Shown here: positions 59,306 to 64,000 of the stretch, in pieces
How the letters are laid out: each line of letters begins with the position of its first letter
How positions within the stretch are numbered: the stretch's first letter is position 1
DNA from: Bradyrhizobium elkanii WSM2783
GTDB taxonomy: Bacteria; Pseudomonadota; Alphaproteobacteria; Rhizobiales; Xanthobacteraceae
DNA length: 64,000 nt
Direction of reading: 5' to 3'
Assembly (NCBI RefSeq): GCF_000472865.1
Contig: NZ_AXAP01000013.1
Span: forward strand, 66,617 to 130,616
Notes under the pieces: model-generated
Seen by the model: only the letters and a program-made list of their open reading frames with translations
What the model was told of the DNA's origin: nothing
The model's database searches: none
Position numbers and translations under genes: made by a program

Positions 59306-60691
59306 ATGAGCACGATCGACACGGGCCTGAGCCTGATCCGCAACGCCTCGCAGCGCGTCTCCAGAGCCAATGGCCGGATGGGAAACGCGTTCAAGAGCTG
59401 GATGCCGACCGGCCTCTATGCCCGCGCGCTACTGATCATGATCGTGCCGATGGTGGTGCTGCAGACCGTGGTGGCCTTCGTGTTCATGGAACGGCACTGG
59501 AACACGGTGACGCGCCGACTCTCCACCGCTGTGGTGCAGGACATCGCCGCCCTCATCGACGTCTACAAGACCTATCCGCAGGACAAGGACCGCGCGCAGG
59601 TGCGCCGGATCGCGCAGCGGCTCCAGCTCGTGGTCGATTTCCTGCCTCCCGGCGACATGCCGCCACCCGGGCCGAAGCCGTTCTTTTCGCTGCTCGACCA
59701 GTCGCTGTCGGTGCAGCTCGGCCGCCAGATCGGCCGTCCGTTCTGGATCGACACCGTCGGCAGGTCCAACCTGGTCGAGATCCGCGTGCAACTCGACGAC
59801 GCGATCATGCGCATCTTCGCGCTGCGCAGCGCCGCCTATGCATCGAATTCGGAAATCTTCATCTTCTGGATGCTCGGCACCTCCACGATCCTTTTGATTG
59901 TCGCGGTGCTGTTCCTGCGCAACCAGATCAAGCCGATCCTGCGTTTGGCGGACGCCGCCGAAAGCTTCGGCAAGGGCCGGGAGGCACCGAATTTCCGGCC
60001 GCGCGGCGCGCGCGAGGTGCGGCGTGCGGCGCACGCCTTCCTGGAGATGAAGGCGCGCATCGAGCGCACGATCGAGCAGCGCACCGCGATGCTCGCCGGC
60101 GTCTCGCACGATCTGCGCACCATCCTGACCCGCTTCAAGCTGGAGCTCGCGCTGCTCGGCGAAGGCCCCGAGATCGACGCCATGCGCAAGGACGTCGACG
60201 AGATGTCGATGATGCTGGAGGACTATCTCGCCTTCGCCCGCGGCGACTCCGGCGAGGTCGCACAGCCGACCGACATGACGATGGCGCTGGAGGAATTGCG
60301 CAACGACGCCGAACGCCACGGCCATACCGCGACCGTCGCCTTCCACGGATTGCCTGTCGTGACGGTGAAGCCGGCCTCGTTCAAGCGCTGCCTCGGCAAT
60401 CTCGTCTCCAATGCGGCGCGGCACGCCAACGCGATCTCGATCACCGGCCACCGCGACCACCGCTATCTCACGGTCACCGTCGATGACGACGGCCCGGGCA
60501 TTCCGGCTGATATGCGCGAGGAGGTGTTCAAGCCGTTCCTGCGGCTCGACGACGCCCGCAATCAGGACGAGGGCGGCACCGGCCTCGGACTGGCCATCGC
60601 CCGCGACATCGCCCGCTCGCATGGCGGCGACATCATGCTCGGCGACAGCCCGATGGGCGGCCTCCGCGCGACGGTGAGAGTGCCGGTGTAA
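59306..60691 (+). CDS. EnvZ-like sensor histidine kinase with Ile in the H-box
   Basis: This 461-aa membrane kinase has two hydrophobic segments (ARALLIMIVPMVVLQTVVAF and EIFIFWMLGTSTILLIVAVL) around a periplasmic region. A HAMP domain (RNQIKPILRLADAAESFGKG), HisKA with the phospho-acceptor in MLAGVSHDLRTILTRFKLEL (His268), and HATPase boxes LGNLVSNAARHA, VDDDGPGIPADMREEVF and GGTGLGLAIARDIARSHGG follow. The residue after HDLRT is Ile rather than the usual Pro. It follows the PetR-like regulator by 12 bp and should phosphorylate it. Confidence 0.93.
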   Translation: MSTIDTGLSLIRNASQRVSRANGRMGNAFKSWMPTGLYARALLIMIVPMVVLQTVVAFVFMERHWNTVTRRLSTAVVQDIAALIDVYKTYPQDKDRAQVRRIAQRLQLVVDFLPPGDMPPPGPKPFFSLLDQSLSVQLGRQIGRPFWIDTVGRSNLVEIRVQLDDAIMRIFALRSAAYASNSEIFIFWMLGTSTILLIVAVLFLRNQIKPILRLADAAESFGKGREAPNFRPRGAREVRRAAHAFLEMKARIERTIEQRTAMLAGVSHDLRTILTRFKLELALLGEGPEIDAMRKDVDEMSMMLEDYLAFARGDSGEVAQPTDMTMALEELRNDAERHGHTATVAFHGLPVVTVKPASFKRCLGNLVSNAARHANAISITGHRDHRYLTVTVDDDGPGIPADMREEVFKPFLRLDDARNQDEGGTGLGLAIARDIARSHGGDIMLGDSPMGGLRATVRVPV

Positions 60692-60698
60692 CAATTCT

Positions 60699-60844
60699 TC
60701 CCTTCTCCCCTTGTGGGAGAAGGTGGCGCGAAGCGCCGGATGAGGGGTTCTTTCCACGGGCGGTGGTGTTCGTGGAGAGAACCCCTCACCCAAGCGAGCC
60801 CGCTGCAAGTAGCTAAGCAGCCCTCTCCCACAAGGGGAGAGGGC
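60699..60844. repeat. Type A palindromic intergenic repeat
   Basis: CCTTCTCCCCTTGTGGGAGAAG and CGGATGAGGGGTTCTTTCCA begin the element; GGAGAGAACCCCTCACCC and CCCTCTCCCACAAGGGGAGAGG end it. It lies downstream of the kinase gene and between two convergent genes. Confidence 0.92.
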
Positions 60845-60911
60845 ACGACAATTGGCATCACAAGGCTGAGCTAGCTCGGACGCTTGAAGCGCATGCGGCT
60901 ACGAAAAGAAC

Positions 60912-61451
60912 TTACTTCGGCAGCTTGGGAATCATGCCCTTCAGCTTTTCCATGTCCTTGATGTTCATCTTCATGCCGCCGGCCATGATGATGTCACCGG
61001 GCTTCTGGTCCGCCTTGCAGGGGCCGAGCCATTTAGCTTCGATCGTGCCGGTAGTATCGTGCGCCGCACCGGTCGAGCCGCGATCGGCGTGCGAGGTCGT
61101 CTTGACCGTGTAGGCGGAGTTGAAGTCGCCGGTGATCTCGGCATGCGAGGTCACCGTGACGCCGGCGACGCCGCACACGGAATCGCTGACATAGCCGGTC
61201 GCGGTCTTCTGGATATCCTGCTTGGAGCAGATATCCTTCGCCATCGGCGAGACCGCCGTGCTCATGTCCTTGTCGGTGGTCTCGTCGGTGCAATGCTGCA
61301 TCGTCATTTCGGGCGTGGTCGAGCCCGTGCGCGCGATCTTCATCTCCCACAGGCCCGCCTTGCGGACCGGCAGATCGACGGCGCCGGCCGTCCCGGGCAG
61401 CAGCGCAGCCAGGCCGATGGCCGATCCGAGCAGAACGAAATATCGCGTCAT
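60912..61451 (-). CDS. DUF3617 exported protein
   Basis: This 179-aa protein has a signal peptide (RYFVLLGSAIGLAALLPGTA, cleaved before VDLP). The DUF3617 motifs RKAGLWEMKIARTGSTTPEM and TMQHCTDETTDKDM appear next, with the cysteines Cys69-like in QHCTDE and in VSDSVCGVAGVTVTSHAEIT. It ends with a Lys/Met-rich helix (GGMKMNIKDMEKLKGMIPKL). The family is periplasmic and of unknown function. ATG 61451 was chosen; the longer frame upstream has no ribosome site. Confidence 0.88.
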   Translation of the reverse strand: MTRYFVLLGSAIGLAALLPGTAGAVDLPVRKAGLWEMKIARTGSTTPEMTMQHCTDETTDKDMSTAVSPMAKDICSKQDIQKTATGYVSDSVCGVAGVTVTSHAEITGDFNSAYTVKTTSHADRGSTGAAHDTTGTIEAKWLGPCKADQKPGDIIMAGGMKMNIKDMEKLKGMIPKLPK

Positions 61452-61476
61452 GCGGCGATGCCGGTACCGGTGCCGA

Positions 61477-61767
61477 TCAATAAAGCGTGCGCAGCGGCCG
61501 CTCGGCGGCGCCCCAAGGCACCCAGCGGCACGAGAAGGAGACGTAGCCACCCTCATAGGGCTGCACCGCGAGGAATTTCACCACCTTGCCGTAGGAAGCG
61601 CAGTGATCGACCGCGAGCTGGCGGGCGTCCGCCTGCTGGGCCAGCGAATAGGCAATTATGCCGCCGGTATCGTTGCCCTTGAACGGGGGCACCCAGTCGG
61701 CCTGGGCCGGTGCAACGGCCAGCATTGCGCCTGCGGCAACCATGCCAGCGGCCAGAATTTTTCGCAT
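61477..61767 (-). CDS. Small exported protein, 96 aa
   Basis: This 96-aa protein starts MRKILAAGMVAAGAMLAVAP with cleavage after AQA, so it is exported. The mature part is WVPPFKGNDTGGIIAYSLAQ, DARQLAVDHCASYGKVVKFL and GGYVSFSCRWVPWGAAERPL. Its two cysteines could form a disulfide. GAGGAGAGTCTGCAG precedes ATG 61767. It lies 25 bp upstream of the DUF3617 gene, and the two may form an operon of small periplasmic proteins. Function unknown. Confidence 0.82.
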   Translation of the reverse strand: MRKILAAGMVAAGAMLAVAPAQADWVPPFKGNDTGGIIAYSLAQQADARQLAVDHCASYGKVVKFLAVQPYEGGYVSFSCRWVPWGAAERPLRTLY

Positions 61768-61938
61768 CTGCAGACTCTCCTCAAATCCTTGGGCGGCACC
61801 ATAAAGTGCGCGGGCGACCGTGAAAAGAATCGTGGGCCGGAGATTTGCGGAGTTCTCCGCCAGTGTTGCCGCGTTGCACTTGACCTCGCCCGGCCTTCAC
61901 GGCACCGTCCGGCGCATTGGATTGTCCGGCGGATTCTC

Positions 61939-62409
61939 ATGCGCAACTCTGTTCGTTCCTCGACCAAAACTGGCCTCTGCGCCGCATTCGGCCTGCTGGT
62001 TGGCCTGTTGGCGTCCGCCCAGACCGCCCACGCCGCCAATCCGCTCGAGCTGAATTTCTGGCTGTCCGGACCGAAGTACGAAGGACGGGTGGCCCCCTGC
62101 GAGGCAGCGCTGCAGACCATCGCGTCTCAGTTCCAGGAAAAAGAGAGCCAATTCTGGAATTCCCCGTTGGTGATCACCGGCTATTCGCGCATCCACGAGA
62201 CTGCCTTCCGTCCCTGGCAGTCCGACAACATCCCGCGCCGCTACTGTTCGGGCGACGCGGTGTTGAGCGACGGCAAGGTACGCACCGTGCATTTCTCGAT
62301 CATCGAGGATGGCGGATTTGCCAGCATCGGCCAGGGCGTCGAATGGTGCGTGGTCGGACTGGACCGCAACTGGGCCTATAATCCCGCCTGCAAGTCGGCC
62401 CGGCCCTGA
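61939..62409 (+). CDS. Exported protein of unknown function, 156 aa
   Basis: This 156-aa protein has a signal peptide (TGLCAAFGLLVGLLASAQTA, cleaved near HAAN). The mature part is beta-rich: LELNFWLSGPKYEGRVAPCE, AALQTIASQFQEKESQFWNS, ETAFRPWQSDNIPRRYCSGD and ASIGQGVEWCVVGLDRNWAY. Four mature cysteines (VAPCE, RRYCS, EWCVV, NPACK) suggest two disulfides. GGCGGATT lies before ATG 61939. It is divergent from the 96-aa gene and 117 bp upstream of the RNase T2. I cannot name the family. Confidence 0.8.
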   Translation: MRNSVRSSTKTGLCAAFGLLVGLLASAQTAHAANPLELNFWLSGPKYEGRVAPCEAALQTIASQFQEKESQFWNSPLVITGYSRIHETAFRPWQSDNIPRRYCSGDAVLSDGKVRTVHFSIIEDGGFASIGQGVEWCVVGLDRNWAYNPACKSARP

Positions 62410-62526
62410 TCCTTAGGGCTGGTGTGGCGACGCTTGTTCTCAAGCAATGCGTCGCATCACACTTTGTTCTTGAAATGTTCGGTCTCCCTGCTAGGCTCGC
62501 CCGCGGTCGAGTGTGAGGGGTGCTTG

Positions 62527-63210
62527 ATGTTTCGATTGGCCTTGGTTTCCCGCCTGCTGATTTCCGTCCTTGCCTTTTTTGCCGTGATCGGCCCGGTCAG
62601 CGCCCAGCACCGCCGACAAAACGCGCCGGGCGAGTTCGATTTCTACGTGCTTGCGCTGTCCTGGTCGCCGTCGTTCTGCGAAGCCGCCTCCGAGCGCGGC
62701 GATGGCAGGCGGGCGCAGGTCCAATGCGGCGGACGCCCCTACTCCTTCGTGGTGCATGGGCTCTGGCCGCAATATGAGCGCGGCTTTCCGGAATATTGCC
62801 AGCGGCCCGCGCCACGCCTTGCCCGCAATGTCATGAGCTCGATGCTCGACCTGATGCCGGCGCCCGGGCTGATCTACAACGAATGGGACAAGCACGGCAC
62901 CTGCTCGGGCCTCCCCGCACGCGCCTATTTCGAGAGCATCCGCAAGGCCCGCGCGGCGGTGAAGATCCCTGAGGAATTCCTGCAATTGTCGGAGCCGAAG
63001 ACGGTCGCACCCGGCGAAATCGAGGAAGCCTTCATCAAGGCCAATCCGGGCCTCAGCAGCTCGGCAATCTCGGTCACCTGCGACAGCAAGCGACTCAGCG
63101 AGGTCAGGATCTGCATGAGCAAGGACATGCAGTTCCGTGCCTGCGAGGAAACCGATCGCCGCGCCTGCCGCCGAGACCAGGTGGTGATGCCGCCGATCCG
63201 GGGCGGTTAG
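62527..63210 (+). CDS. Ribonuclease T2 family protein
   Basis: This 227-aa secreted ribonuclease has a signal peptide (RLLISVLAFFAVIGPVSAQ). The two catalytic blocks are intact: FVVHGLWPQYERGFPEYCQR (CAS I, with His) and YNEWDKHGTCSGL (CAS II, Glu, Lys and His). Eight cysteines suit disulfides. T2 enzymes cleave RNA to 2',3'-cyclic phosphates in the periplasm. GAGGGG lies about eight bases before ATG 62527. It is followed by a type B repeat and the rlmJ gene. Confidence 0.95.
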   Translation: MFRLALVSRLLISVLAFFAVIGPVSAQHRRQNAPGEFDFYVLALSWSPSFCEAASERGDGRRAQVQCGGRPYSFVVHGLWPQYERGFPEYCQRPAPRLARNVMSSMLDLMPAPGLIYNEWDKHGTCSGLPARAYFESIRKARAAVKIPEEFLQLSEPKTVAPGEIEEAFIKANPGLSSSAISVTCDSKRLSEVRICMSKDMQFRACEETDRRACRRDQVVMPPIRGG

Positions 63211-63223
63211 ACAGTCTCTCCAT

Positions 63224-63309
63224 CGTCATGCCCGGGCTTGCCCCAGGCATCCAGGCCCCTCGTGACAGCGGCGACCGCGTGGATGGCCGGGACAAGCCCG
63301 GCCATGACG
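63224..63309. repeat. Type B palindromic repeat
   Basis: CGTCATGCCCGGGCTTGCCC and AGGCATCCAGGC are mirrored by GCGTGGATGGCCGGGACAAG and CCCGGCCATGACG. It ends 35 bp before rlmJ. Confidence 0.88.
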
Positions 63310-63344
63310 AGTAGAAGTGCGGTGTACAGACCAGCAGATATCTC

Positions 63345-64000
63345 ATGAACTACCGTCACGCCTTTCACGCCGGCGGCTTTGCCGACGTCATCAAGCACAT
63401 CGTGCTGGTGCGAATCCTGCTCTATCTGCAGGAAAAGCCGGCGGCGCTCCGCCTCATCGACACCCATGCCGGCGCCGGCCTCTATGATCTCACCTCCGAC
63501 GAGGCACGGCGCGGCGGCGAATGGCTGACCGGAATCGCGCGCGTGATGCAGGCGCGATTCTCGAACGAAGCGCTGCCGCTGGTACTGCCTTATCTCGACA
63601 TTGTGAGAGCCTTCAGCCCGCCGGGCGAACTGAAGGCCTACCCGGGCTCGCCCTTGATCGCACGGGCGCTGCTTCGACCCCAGGATCGCCTCACCGCTTG
63701 CGAGCTCGAGCCGGAGGCGCGCAGACGCCTGATCGACGCGCTGCGCCGCGACGCCCAGGCGCGGGTGGTCGACCTCGATGGCTGGACCGCGCTGCCGGCC
63801 TTCGTCCCGCCGAAAGAAAGGCGCGGCCTGGTCCTGATCGACCCGCCCTTTGAAGCCAAGGACGAGTTCGAGCGGCTGGCGCAAGGCTTTTCGGAGGCGT
63901 TCGCCAAATGGCCGACCGGCAGCTATCTGCTGTGGTATCCGGTCAAAAGCCGTCACGTGACCGACGATCTCGCACGGCATGTCGCTTTCGAGACAGGCAA
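63345..64000 (+). CDS. rlmJ: 23S rRNA (adenine2030-N6)-methyltransferase, cut by the window end
   Basis: The start ATG 63345 reads MNYRHAFHAGGFADVIKHIV, the family hallmark. Next come RLIDTHAGAGLYDLTSDEAR, the catalytic DPPFEAKDEFERLAQGF and LLWYPVKSRHVTDD. The catalytic DPPF motif is present. RlmJ methylates the N6 of A2030 in 23S rRNA. About 218 codons are present before the window ends; the full protein is about 280 aa. A type B repeat lies 35 bp upstream. Confidence 0.95.
   Translation, partial: MNYRHAFHAGGFADVIKHIVLVRILLYLQEKPAALRLIDTHAGAGLYDLTSDEARRGGEWLTGIARVMQARFSNEALPLVLPYLDIVRAFSPPGELKAYPGSPLIARALLRPQDRLTACELEPEARRRLIDALRRDAQARVVDLDGWTALPAFVPPKERRGLVLIDPPFEAKDEFERLAQGFSEAFAKWPTGSYLLWYPVKSRHVTDDLARHVAFETG

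Overview
The window is high-GC alphaproteobacterial chromosome. Gene order, protein sequences and the dispersed palindromic repeats look like Bradyrhizobium or a close relative in the Nitrobacteraceae. This assignment is inferred from protein and repeat recognition, not from a search. It is almost entirely housekeeping and conserved accessory sequence. I see no prophage, transposase, CRISPR array, rRNA or tRNA. Most of the very long antisense reading frames are high-GC shadows of real genes.

Layout. 33-2922 (minus) holds the serine pathway genes serC and serA, split by a palindromic repeat. 3001-8010 (minus) has a small protein, a GNAT acetyltransferase, a GST, two tandem outer-membrane beta-barrels with a terminator and a putative CtrA box, and an Fsr-type MFS exporter. 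8280-10013 has glmM and an overlooked 54-aa ORF. 10119-19865 has lldD, a periplasmic protein, aroE, a DUF1275 membrane protein, a second GNAT, an EF-G-like GTPase, a DUF992 protein, an aspartate aminotransferase and a GST. 20030-28741 has small membrane ORFs, DUF486, a membrane PAS protein, an aldo/keto reductase, the DUF1501/DUF1800 pair, a CWC zinc protein coupled to a HAD phosphatase, and two more GST-fold proteins. 28950-33809 has a Tat-exported metallo-beta-lactamase fold protein coupled to a SCO copper chaperone, a TSUP transporter, a LysR regulator and small proteins. uvrB follows at 34129-37053.

37061-37960 is a 0.9-kb pile-up of several repeat families, including a structured element with a perfect 16-bp stem. 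38108-42917 holds small membrane proteins, an NTF2-like protein, a secreted protein and a MaoC pair. 42918-45480 (minus) is rplY-pth-ychF. 46273-51611 (plus) is DLH, lgt, a MidA-like methyltransferase, pgeF, a lipoprotein and prs. 51795-52606 is ribH2 under an FMN riboswitch. 53043-57676 has ybjN-like, proC, a tautomerase, hisS and ilvE. 58002-60691 is a PetP/PetR-like MarR plus response regulator operon with its histidine kinase. The end carries small exported proteins, an RNase T2 and a truncated rlmJ.

Functional themes are amino-acid biosynthesis (serA, serC, aroE, aspartate aminotransferase, proC, ilvE), envelope building (glmM, lgt, pgeF, beta-barrels), translation (rplY, pth, ychF, hisS, the EF-G paralogue, rlmJ), and redox or detoxification (four GST-fold proteins, AKR, MaoC pair). 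The most unusual material is non-coding: at least six families of palindromic repeats, often lying between genes of one operon, the structured repeat near 37.5 kb, the riboswitch, and two candidate CtrA sites. I found no clearly new multi-gene system. The best leads are the structured repeat, the Tat-MBL/SCO pair, the DUF1501/DUF1800 pair and the 54-aa protein.
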